Origin: Methanogenium sp. MK-MG
Lineage (GTDB): Archaea > Halobacteriota > Methanomicrobia > Methanomicrobiales > Methanomicrobiaceae
Assembly (NCBI RefSeq): GCF_009914725.1
Contig: NZ_JAAAWJ010000018.1
Span: forward strand, 1-38,435
Reading direction: 5' to 3'
Length of the DNA: 38,435 nt
In this document: in pieces, positions 32,071 through 38,435 of the stretch
Layout: each line of letters opens with the position of its first letter
Position numbering within the stretch: the stretch's first letter is position 1
Translations under genes and position numbers: made by a program
The notes under the pieces: model-generated
The model's database searches: none
What the model was told of the DNA's origin: nothing
Seen by the model: only the letters and a program-made list of their open reading frames with translations

Positions 32071-32431
32071 ACGAGCGGTTGCCGGAATGAGCAATAGCTA
32101 CCGCCTTTGCGTATTTGGTCATATCATCACGGGGGACAAGACCCATGATTGATGCAGATGGTCTTCTCCCTCACCAGCACATACAAATCCCGGTAACGGC
32201 GATGACTCTCGCTGTTATGGCTGCCACCCCGATGAAAAGAACGGCCATTACCCGCGTGCGGCAGACATTCGTAGTGACGCACGACTGTTGAGACGTACGT
32301 GGGAAAAAACAATAAGGTTTACTACCTGAATGTTCCATTTGATGCAAATTTAGCGACCATATCCAAATCTCTGCAAATCTTTATTAGTAAAAAGGAATTC
32401 AGGTATTTTTCAAAAACGATTCCGGAATCCC
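32071..32431. other. Intergenic region upstream of the repeat-protein gene
   Basis: About 360 nt without a credible gene. It contains a possible second, weaker cetZ scrap near 32124-32167, an inverted pair TACCTGAAT (32323-32331) / ATTCAGGTA (32397-32405), and AT-rich sequence near 32380-32395 that could hold the promoter. If so, the repeat-protein mRNA has a leader of over 400 nt carrying the cetZ relic. Confidence 0.5.
32410..32431 (-). terminator. Terminator after the marker-12 gene
   Basis: The perfect palindrome GATTCCGGAATC (32418-32429) lies 2 nt past the stop, followed on the minus strand by GTTTTTG. Confidence 0.55.
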
Positions 32432-33307
32432 TCACCTGTCAACCCTTAACCCCAGCACCGACGTCACCCCGCCTTCAAACACATCCCGTGCAATCCGTGC
32501 ACAGCCGCGGGCCGCGACCCAGTCGTCAAAGACCGTGACCGGCGTTGACATGAGACGGGATACTTCCGCAGCGATGGCGGGTGCCTGTGACCCGGCGAGT
32601 GCGACCGGTGCGTCGGGGGCAAGCAGGCGCAGGGATGCAATTTCCATTGCCGTCCAGAGAGCGAGGGTTGCCTCCTGCAGGTCTTCAGGGATGGTGTGCC
32701 GGACGCCTGCGTGGAGGAATGCCTCGTTTGCTGTCTCCTCTCCCCGGTCAATCCGGCGTATCGCATCCACATCGAGGGCGCCGTGGGTGGTGCCCGGGGC
32801 AAAGACACAGGCATCGAAGGCACCGGTGACGGCCCCGTCGGTGACGAGCAGGCTGACGGTGTTGGAACTCACGTCTGATACAATGAAGGTCTCGCCCAGC
32901 GCCTGCTGCACTTCATAGGCGATGCCAAGTTTCTCCGGGCTGGTCTGGTGCGAGTATGCCTTAAACCGGGGGTCGGTGGGTGACCCGCGGTGGATGCCGG
33001 GCATGACCACTGCGGGAATGCCGGACGCTGCAATCTCGTCATAGACACGTGTCCCGCCGCCGGTGTGTTTTCCGGCCCCCTCACGGGTGATGATGCCGCG
33101 GTTTTTTACCTTCCGGATGTCAGTTATGGCAGTGATGGCATCTCCCATCGAGTAACAGACGGCGATGCCTTCAATCTCTTCTGCCGGGCAGATTCGTTCG
33201 AGTGCTGCAGTCGTGAATTCAGTCGCCTTCTCACGGGGTATCCTGAATTCTGCGGTATCCGATGCAAACCGCAGTGCCGTTGTGCCGTGGTCAATGCCAA
33301 TATACAT
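32432..33307 (-). CDS. Methanogenesis marker 12 protein
   Basis: A 291-residue member of a family found essentially only in methanogens, hence strong evidence for the host's lifestyle; its function is unknown. The N-terminus IDHGTTALRF (5-14) is a phosphate-1-type loop of the ASKHA (sugar kinase/Hsp70/actin) fold. Later GSQAPAIAAEV and a VSDVSSNTVSLLV stretch fit the second half of that fold. The ATG at 33307 is the natural N-terminus. It is a single gene, with its own terminator. Confidence 0.88.
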   Translation of the reverse strand: MYIGIDHGTTALRFASDTAEFRIPREKATEFTTAALERICPAEEIEGIAVCYSMGDAITAITDIRKVKNRGIITREGAGKHTGGGTRVYDEIAASGIPAVVMPGIHRGSPTDPRFKAYSHQTSPEKLGIAYEVQQALGETFIVSDVSSNTVSLLVTDGAVTGAFDACVFAPGTTHGALDVDAIRRIDRGEETANEAFLHAGVRHTIPEDLQEATLALWTAMEIASLRLLAPDAPVALAGSQAPAIAAEVSRLMSTPVTVFDDWVAARGCARIARDVFEGGVTSVLGLRVDR

Positions 33308-33454
33308 ATCAAATCTGTATTAGTATCGGCATGGGGGTGTTATACGGTTTATCACTTGTCACAGGGACTGTATGCGTGGATGACGGGGATAGCGTCTGTC
33401 CCGCATCACCTGTCTGCATGGGAAAAATGGCATGGAACAGACTATCAATTGTCT

Positions 33455-34003
33455 TCATTCCTCACTTTTAATAATCCCGTCCACAAAGCCCTCAAGCTGT
33501 GCCAGAGTGGATGGATCGATTCCATTTTCCACGGCAAGAAGTACTCCCGATATATCGAGTATCTTTAATTTGCTGGTTATAAAATGGATGAATTTTGTCA
33601 GATTAACGGATGAAATATATATGAGCATACTGTTAACCGAATCCAGAATCACCCATACGTTATCCCCCTCAATATGTTTCAGCAGCTCTGTGACTGCGAT
33701 ACCCATGTCGGTCAGGTTAGAGGGATTGTTAACAAATGTACAGTTAACAGCGCCTTCCGACTCTTTTCCGATTGCGTACTTCGTTATGGCATCGATGAAA
33801 TGGACGTTCTCGAGGTTTATGCCACCTTTCAGATAATCTTTTCGAAGCACACTATACGGATCGTTCGTGCTGATGACAATCGCGGTAAACCCCTTATCCG
33901 TAATCTCCTTTATTACCTCAATATTTTTTTTCCTGAGATTCCGTGGTTCCGAGAGGACCAGATATATCATCCCCTCATTGTCCTCATTAAATGGCAAATC
34001 CAT
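33455..34003 (-). CDS. RecA/KaiC-like domain protein without P-loop (DUF835/DUF7504-like)
   Basis: A 182-residue protein resembling archaeal signalling proteins built on a degenerate RecA/KaiC-like fold. The pattern is a first strand MIYLVLSEPR, a second AIVISTND, then VWVILDSVNSMLIY where a Walker B strand would end in D-S. No Walker A (GxxxxGK[ST]) is present, so ATP hydrolysis is unlikely. The ATG lies 8 nt after the stop of the PAS protein, so the two are probably made together as one signalling module. Family naming is tentative. GC content is lower than in most of the window. Confidence 0.68.
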   Translation of the reverse strand: MDLPFNEDNEGMIYLVLSEPRNLRKKNIEVIKEITDKGFTAIVISTNDPYSVLRKDYLKGGINLENVHFIDAITKYAIGKESEGAVNCTFVNNPSNLTDMGIAVTELLKHIEGDNVWVILDSVNSMLIYISSVNLTKFIHFITSKLKILDISGVLLAVENGIDPSTLAQLEGFVDGIIKSEE

Positions 34004-34011
34004 ACGATCAT

Positions 34012-35076
34012 CTACTCTGATAAAAATCTCTTTAGTTCTGGAGGCATATCTTCAAAAACCAGACTCACCGCTCTGTTCAGTTCATGAAGGTTCTCCACAA
34101 TCTGTTCGGCATTCTTCGTCTGGATCTTTATCTGCAGGATCAGATCCTCTGTCGTGCATTCGCCTTTCTCCAGTCGTTTAATCATTTCATCCATATTGTA
34201 TTTTATCACTTCGACAGGATTTTTCAGCCGCATCGCGGATTCGCCGATGTACTCAATCATCTCGGCATGCAGTTTCTTTTCTGTCGTGATGTCGCGCCCG
34301 ATCATGATATATCCCAGCGTGTTCCCATCGCCGTTTTTAAGCTCCCGGGTATTCCAGGATATGATCTTTTGTGACCGGTCTTTACTGATTATTTTGCTCT
34401 CAAAATTCTCAATATCTTTTTTGTTGGCGATGATGTCGAGTATTTTATCTGTCACGGATTTCCTGTATTCGGGGTCTGGATACAGTTTTTTCCAGACATC
34501 GTTACTCCCTGTCACCTCATCTGCCGTGTAGCCGCTGATCTCCTCTGCCGCATTGTTCCAGACCTCAATATGGGTCTGTGAATCAAGAAATGCAACCCAT
34601 ACGTTTGCGTTCATCAGCAGGGTTCTGAATTTAGTACCAAGGGATACTATTTCGGAAATATCCCGTCCCATTGCGATATACCCAAGAGTTTCATTGTTTT
34701 GGTCAAGAATTTCTCTGGTATTCCATGAGATCTGTTTTTTGACCCTTTCTTTTGAGAGGATGGTGGTTTCAAAGTGTTCCAGTTTTTGCCTGTTTAGAAT
34801 GGCGTCATTTATCTTTTCTGTAACCACTTTCCGGTATTCCGGGTCAGGATACAGTTTTTTCCATATATCATTGCTTCCTCTGACTTCACCCGCAGTATAC
34901 CCGCTGATCTCTTCAGCCGCTGTATTCCAGACAACAATGCTGCCTTTCGGGTCAAGAAATGCAATCCATACATTTGCGTTCATTAGCAGGGTTTCAAAAA
35001 ATTCTGCAGTTAGTGATGCTTTTTCAATTGAAAATTCTCCCGGATTCTCATTTGAATGCTGGTTTTCTTTTTGCAT
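34012..35076 (-). CDS. Tandem PAS sensor protein lacking a kinase domain
   Basis: A 354-residue cytoplasmic sensor. PAS1 (~27-140) and PAS2 (~150-263) are a recent internal duplication (LMNANVW, AAEEISGYTA, WKKLYPDPEYRK and SWNTRE recur). The C-terminal ~90 residues form helices like a histidine-kinase dimerisation domain, but where SHDLRNP-type motifs carry His this has AMRLKNP, and no ATPase domain follows. So it cannot act as a standard histidine kinase. The ATG at 35076 is preferred over an open frame reaching 35217 because a TATA box lies at 35109-35118, inside the longer version, and GAGG precedes the ATG. Confidence 0.8.
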   Translation of the reverse strand: MQKENQHSNENPGEFSIEKASLTAEFFETLLMNANVWIAFLDPKGSIVVWNTAAEEISGYTAGEVRGSNDIWKKLYPDPEYRKVVTEKINDAILNRQKLEHFETTILSKERVKKQISWNTREILDQNNETLGYIAMGRDISEIVSLGTKFRTLLMNANVWVAFLDSQTHIEVWNNAAEEISGYTADEVTGSNDVWKKLYPDPEYRKSVTDKILDIIANKKDIENFESKIISKDRSQKIISWNTRELKNGDGNTLGYIMIGRDITTEKKLHAEMIEYIGESAMRLKNPVEVIKYNMDEMIKRLEKGECTTEDLILQIKIQTKNAEQIVENLHELNRAVSLVFEDMPPELKRFLSE

Positions 35077-35108
35077 CAGATTGGCCTCATGGGAAAAATG
35101 CAGCACCT

Positions 35109-35118
35109 GTATATATAC
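35109..35118 (-). promoter_or_regulatory. TATA box of the PAS / RecA-like signalling unit
   Basis: GTATATATAC, centred 37 nt before the ATG at 35076, implies a leader of about 10 nt that includes GAGG. It decides the start of the PAS gene. Confidence 0.65.
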
Positions 35119-35519
35119 CTGACTCACGGTTACTTTGGGCAAAATCCCGGCATCGGGGGCCAAATAACAGTTAAATGACACATCCTGTGGATCTTTGCCC
35201 CGGAAAAGCGCACCCACACAGAAGCCCGGAGCGGGCCGTTCTCAACCGGAGACAGCCTATACGTCCTCCCAAAATATCCGTCAATAGCGACCCCTCAGTA
35301 GTCCGCAACTAATCGTATTTTTAGCAAATAAAAGGCATTACAGCCGTATTTTTCCACCAGAAAAAAAGAGCAAAAAATACGTCCGTTTTGCCCCCCGATT
35401 CCCCAGCACAGGGGGTCACAGAGGCTGGAAAAAGAGTTACAAAAAACAGGGGGAGGGATTAACCCCGTCTCCGACATTCATCCGGCCGGATGCATGGGTA
35501 GTTCAGCTGATATCCATAC
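35119..35519. other. AT-rich intergenic region with short repeats
   Basis: About 400 nt without a credible gene. CGTATTTTT occurs at 35314-35322 and 35345-35353 and inverted at 35373-35381. T-runs on the minus strand (about 35447-35419) could terminate the DUF368 gene. A perfect 14-bp palindrome CATCCGGCCGGATG lies at 35479-35492. No tRNA-like fold was found despite a GTAGTTCAGC string near 35495. Confidence 0.5.
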
Positions 35520-36392
35520 CTATGGATTGACAGGAGCCATCCGGCGTTTTGCATACTCCATGAGTACAATAAGGGTGATACCTGCGATGGTGAAGACGAC
35601 GGCGGATACTCCGAATCCCTCTTCTTCTGTGATGATGCCCATAAGCATCCGCGTAGACCCGAGCATCAGTCCGGTGAGAAATGCCAGCATCACTGCGTGA
35701 TGGGTGCGGAGGAGATACTGCAGTGTCCGGGAGAAGACGAGAAGCCCGATGACCCCCCCCGTCATATAGGTGATTATTTCCGGGAGGGCAAGGGTGTGAA
35801 TGGCATTCAGCAGATATTCATACTGGTTGAAGAGGAGCGTGATGTATGCACCGGATATGCCGGGAAGGATCATGGCGCAGAGGGCGATGGCGCCTGTGAA
35901 AAAGAGCACCGGGAGGGAATGACCCATGGATACAGGGTTTAACCCTGCAATGATATATCCGATGACCAGCCCCGCGATGAGAAACGCGATGATGTCGGCT
36001 CCCCGGCGGTTGATCTCCTGAAATATGAGCGCCGAGGATGCGAGGATGATGCCGAAGAAGAGCGCATAGGTCTCGACCGCGTATCCGTTCAGAAGAAAGA
36101 GGATGATCTGGGACATGATGAGGGCCGCCACACCGATGCCCGCTACAAGTGCACCCATAAAGAGGGGGTCAACCGCAAGCAGATCGTCCCGAAGCGCCTT
36201 CTTGTCTCTTTGGACAAGGTGCTGCAGGGTATGCAGATGAATATTGCCGATGGCATTGATGAGCCGTTCGTATATGCCGGTGATGAGTGCCATGGTCCCC
36301 CCGGAGACGCCGGGGATGATGTCTGAGGCACCCATAACCATTCCTTTGAGAAAAATAAGGATATATTCACGGCTGATTTGGTCAGGTCTCAC
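35520..36392 (-). CDS. DUF368 polyprenyl-phosphate carrier family protein
   Basis: A 290-residue polytopic membrane protein of the DUF368 family. The signature IIPGVSGGTMALITGIYERL follows the first amphipathic stretch, and a second IPG-type repeat (MILPGISGAYITLL) lies mid-protein, giving the inverted-repeat look of the family. Bacterial DUF368 proteins (PopT) return undecaprenyl phosphate across the membrane. In archaea, dolichyl/polyprenyl phosphate is the likely cargo, which would support glycosylation; that is inference. The start is a GTG at 36392, about 25 nt from a shared AT box, so a leaderless mRNA is likely. Confidence 0.85.
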   Translation of the reverse strand: MRPDQISREYILIFLKGMVMGASDIIPGVSGGTMALITGIYERLINAIGNIHLHTLQHLVQRDKKALRDDLLAVDPLFMGALVAGIGVAALIMSQIILFLLNGYAVETYALFFGIILASSALIFQEINRRGADIIAFLIAGLVIGYIIAGLNPVSMGHSLPVLFFTGAIALCAMILPGISGAYITLLFNQYEYLLNAIHTLALPEIITYMTGGVIGLLVFSRTLQYLLRTHHAVMLAFLTGLMLGSTRMLMGIITEEEGFGVSAVVFTIAGITLIVLMEYAKRRMAPVNP

Positions 36393-36413
36393 ACTATTTT
36401 ATGTGAAAAGAGA

Positions 36414-36424
36414 GTTTTTAATGG
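36414..36424. promoter_or_regulatory. Shared AT box between the DUF368 and epimerase genes
   Basis: GTTTTTAATGG (plus) / CCATTAAAAAC (minus) lies about 27 nt from the GTG of one gene and about 32 nt from the ATG of the other. One TATA-like element could serve both directions. Confidence 0.4.
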
Positions 36425-36450
36425 TATAGCAGACGAAACCTACGTCAGCT

Positions 36451-37389
36451 ATGAAATCGATCATCACCGGCGGTGCCGGGTTTATCGGCTCCCACTTGGC
36501 AGATGCACTGGTCGCCCGGGGGGACGAAGTCATTGTCATCGACAACCTTGCAACAGGTTCAGCGGCACATCTTGCCGGACACATTGCATCAGATTCTCTG
36601 CTGCTTCTGACCGATGACCTGCTGGAGGATGGCTGGCAGGATGCGTTTGCCGGTGCACAGCGTGTGTACCACGCCGCAGCAGACCCTGACGTGCGGGCAA
36701 GTGCGGGGGCGGCGTACGAGGTCTACCGGCAGAATACCGAAGCCACCATGCGGGTTCTGGAGGCGATGCGGGTGCATGAGGTGCCGGAACTGGTCTTCAC
36801 CTCGACTTCGACCGTGTATGGTGAAGCGGCGGTCATCCCGACACCTGAGGAGTATGCGCCGATGATCCCGATCTCCATCTATGCTGCCACCAAACTGGCC
36901 GACGAGGCGATGATCTCTGCCTACGCTGCCACATACGGCATGAAGGCATGGGTCCTCCGGTTTGCAAACATCATCGGCGAACGGAGCAATCACGGAGTCA
37001 TCTGGGACTTCATGCACAAGCTGAAGGATAATCCCCGTGAACTTGAGATCCTCGGAGACGGGAAACAAACCAAGTCATACCTTGAGGTCACTGCCTGTGT
37101 TGAGGGCATACTGTATGCCGCGGAGCACTCGGATGACACGTTCAATTTCTTTAATGTCGGGTCAGAGGACTGGATCAGCGTGACCGATATTGCAGACATC
37201 ATCGCAGAGGAGATGGGCCTTGCCGATGTCACGTACCGGTTCACCGGCGGCGACCGCGGCTGGGTCGGTGATGTCCCGAAGATGCAGCTGGATGTTGCAA
37301 AGATGAATGCGCTCGGCTGGGTTCCTCCCGTGACGTCTGCAGAGTCCGTGCGCATTGCGGTGCGTGCCCTCTTACAGGAGATGGCATAG
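36451..37389 (+). CDS. NAD-dependent sugar-nucleotide epimerase/dehydratase
   Basis: A 312-residue extended short-chain dehydrogenase, UDP-glucose 4-epimerase-like. NAD loop GGAGFIGS (7-14); catalytic Thr/Ser in FTSTSTVYG; Tyr144 and Lys148 in SIYAATK. The C-terminal part binds the nucleotide sugar. The exact sugar (Glc/Gal, GlcNAc/GalNAc or uronate) is not readable. It probably supplies activated sugars for surface glycans, fitting the glycosylation genes elsewhere in the window. The ATG at 36451 sits 7 codons before the motif, as usual. Confidence 0.88.
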   Translation: MKSIITGGAGFIGSHLADALVARGDEVIVIDNLATGSAAHLAGHIASDSLLLLTDDLLEDGWQDAFAGAQRVYHAAADPDVRASAGAAYEVYRQNTEATMRVLEAMRVHEVPELVFTSTSTVYGEAAVIPTPEEYAPMIPISIYAATKLADEAMISAYAATYGMKAWVLRFANIIGERSNHGVIWDFMHKLKDNPRELEILGDGKQTKSYLEVTACVEGILYAAEHSDDTFNFFNVGSEDWISVTDIADIIAEEMGLADVTYRFTGGDRGWVGDVPKMQLDVAKMNALGWVPPVTSAESVRIAVRALLQEMA

Positions 37390-37451
37390 TCCGCCCCTCC
37401 TTTTGACTGCGGAGACATAAATTTTTGATAAAAACAGCAAAGGAATACCAT

Positions 37452-38435
37452 ATGAAATACCTGATTATTCTTGGCGACGGTATGGCTGACTGGCCCTGTG
37501 AGGCACTGGACAGCAAGACGCCGCTCGCATACGCAGATATCCCCAACATGGACCGTATCGCTCGGGAAGGGCGGTCCGGCATGCTGAAGACCGTAAAAGA
37601 CGGGTTTGAACCGGGCAGTGATATTGCAAATCTCTCTGTCCTTGGGTATGATCCGGCCCTCTACTATACCGGGAGAGGAGCCCTTGAGGCCGTCTCGATG
37701 GGCATCGACCTCGCACCGGACGACATCGCCTACCGCTGTAACCTGGTGACGGTGGCAGACGGGGTGATGCGTGACTTCTCAGCGGGACATATTTCATCAG
37801 AGGAGGGGGCCGCTCTGCTGGCATCCCTTGATGCCGCACTCCCTGACGTATCGCTCTATCCCGGTGTCTCCTACCGCAACCTGCTGGTGGTGCCCGGCGG
37901 GGCGGGTGCACAGACAACACCGCCGCATGATATTGTAGACCGGGAGATTGCCGGATACCTGCCATCCGGTGGAGACGCCACCCTGCTTGAGGAGTGTGTG
38001 CGGGTGAGCAGTGAGATCTTTGCAGATCACCCGGTGAACCAAAAGCGCATTGCAGACGGTAAAATGCCTGCGACCCGGATCTGGCCGTGGTCAGGCGGGA
38101 AAAAACCACAACTTCCGTCGTTTGAAGAGCACTATGGCGTTCGCGGTGCGATGATATCTGCCGTTGACCTGTTGAACGGCATCGCCCGGTGTGCGGGCAT
38201 GGCGGTCATCACGGTTCCCGGTGCGACAGGCTACCTGGACACGGATTATATGGCAAAGGCGCGCTATGCGGTTGCGGCCCTTGAGACAGCTGACTTTGTC
38301 TATATGCATGTGGAGGCGCCCGATGAGGCGGGCCATCTCGGAAGCGTGGAGGAGAAGGTGCGGGCCATTGAACGGCTGGACGAGGCCGTGGGCTACATTC
38401 TTGAGCATATGGACGGGGTCATTGCACTCCTGCCT
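37452..38435 (+). CDS. apgM: Cofactor-independent phosphoglycerate mutase, archaeal type (partial, runs off the window)
   Basis: The first 328 codons of an aPGAM, which interconverts 3- and 2-phosphoglycerate; full length is about 400 residues. It belongs to the alkaline-phosphatase superfamily. Metal-binding Asp9 is in ILGDGMADW; the phosphorylated Ser is probably Ser56 in EPGSDIAN; a further metal site is HVEAPDEAGH near the window end. AATTTTT and CATAAAT upstream (37416-37426) could be box A, about 30 nt before the ATG. The frame is open to the last base. Confidence 0.93.
   Translation, partial: MKYLIILGDGMADWPCEALDSKTPLAYADIPNMDRIAREGRSGMLKTVKDGFEPGSDIANLSVLGYDPALYYTGRGALEAVSMGIDLAPDDIAYRCNLVTVADGVMRDFSAGHISSEEGAALLASLDAALPDVSLYPGVSYRNLLVVPGGAGAQTTPPHDIVDREIAGYLPSGGDATLLEECVRVSSEIFADHPVNQKRIADGKMPATRIWPWSGGKKPQLPSFEEHYGVRGAMISAVDLLNGIARCAGMAVITVPGATGYLDTDYMAKARYAVAALETADFVYMHVEAPDEAGHLGSVEEKVRAIERLDEAVGYILEHMDGVIALLP

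Noticed and set aside
31950-32300. Transposon origin for the duplicated block
   Set aside because: No transposase, terminal inverted repeats at the block edges or target-site duplication were visible. Recombinational duplication is simpler.
35295-35477. 60-codon minus-strand frame upstream of the PAS gene
   Set aside because: It lies in repeat-rich AT spacer, has no ribosome-binding site or suitably placed TATA box, and its composition is unlike that of real genes here.
35490-35560. Possible tRNA suggested by a GTAGTTCAGC string
   Set aside because: No matching acceptor stem, anticodon arm or TTC-loop could be formed.

Overview
The window comes from a methanogenic archaeon, most likely of the order Methanomicrobiales. 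Three things point there: a methanogenesis-marker-12 protein, archaeal-type translation genes (EF-1A, L7Ae, S28e, L24e) with a porCDAB pyruvate:ferredoxin oxidoreductase operon and archaeal CobT/CobS, and secreted proteins of the Methanomicrobiales surface type. The genus cannot be fixed from the sequence. Coding density is high and most genes are moderately GC-rich. Two patches are clearly more AT-rich: around 10.6-11.2 kb and 33.4-35.4 kb. No tRNA, rRNA, CRISPR array, transposase or phage gene was seen.

Layout. 0-4.3 kb (minus strand): an Hps-RraA fusion and a nitroreductase, then a tight guaA(glutaminase subunit)-YkgJ-TraB operon. 4.4-6.3 kb: divergent cobT and cobS for cobamide lower-ligand activation and attachment. 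6.5-10.5 kb: a small Cys-motif protein, then tuf-rpsJ followed closely by a polytopic PMT/Agl23-like membrane protein. 10.7-13.5 kb (minus): an AT-rich orphan, a secreted membrane-anchored coiled-coil protein and a CetZ-type tubulin. 13.6-18.6 kb (plus): four overlapping genes (FAD oxidoreductase, GT2 glycosyltransferase, flippase-like protein, DUF2298 YYY protein) that look like a surface-glycan or lipid-linked-sugar module. 18.7-20.0 kb: L7Ae-S28e-L24e-ndk behind a structured leader. 20.2-24.5 kb: a small membrane protein, a nitrilase-family hydrolase, threonine synthase and two surface proteins. 24.5-27.4 kb (minus): porCDAB. 27.8-31.9 kb (minus): a 1381-residue repeat surface protein. 32.4-38.4 kb: marker 12, a PAS plus RecA-like signalling pair, a DUF368 lipid-phosphate carrier, a sugar-nucleotide epimerase and the start of apgM, cut by the window edge.

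The most unusual result is a segmental duplication. A block holding the 3' end of cetZ and the 5' half of the neighbouring secreted-protein gene (about 11.84-12.48 kb) recurs at about 31.43-32.07 kb. In the second copy the cetZ piece is a frameshifted relic. The secreted-protein N-terminus has been joined to a new body of alternating repeat domains, giving the 1381-residue protein. This is a visible case of a surface protein being built by duplication and domain replacement.

Other signals of note are a kink-turn-like structured leader in front of the gene for L7Ae (itself a kink-turn binder), a double 13-bp palindrome directly before a DUF3821-like surface-protein gene, two tandem GGAA-capped hairpins after the DUF2298 gene, and a PAS protein whose histidine-kinase-like helix lacks its histidine and which is paired with a RecA/KaiC-like domain lacking a P-loop. 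Many promoters place a TATA box 26-30 nt before the start codon, implying leaderless transcripts. All family assignments rest on sequence reading alone; no database search was run.
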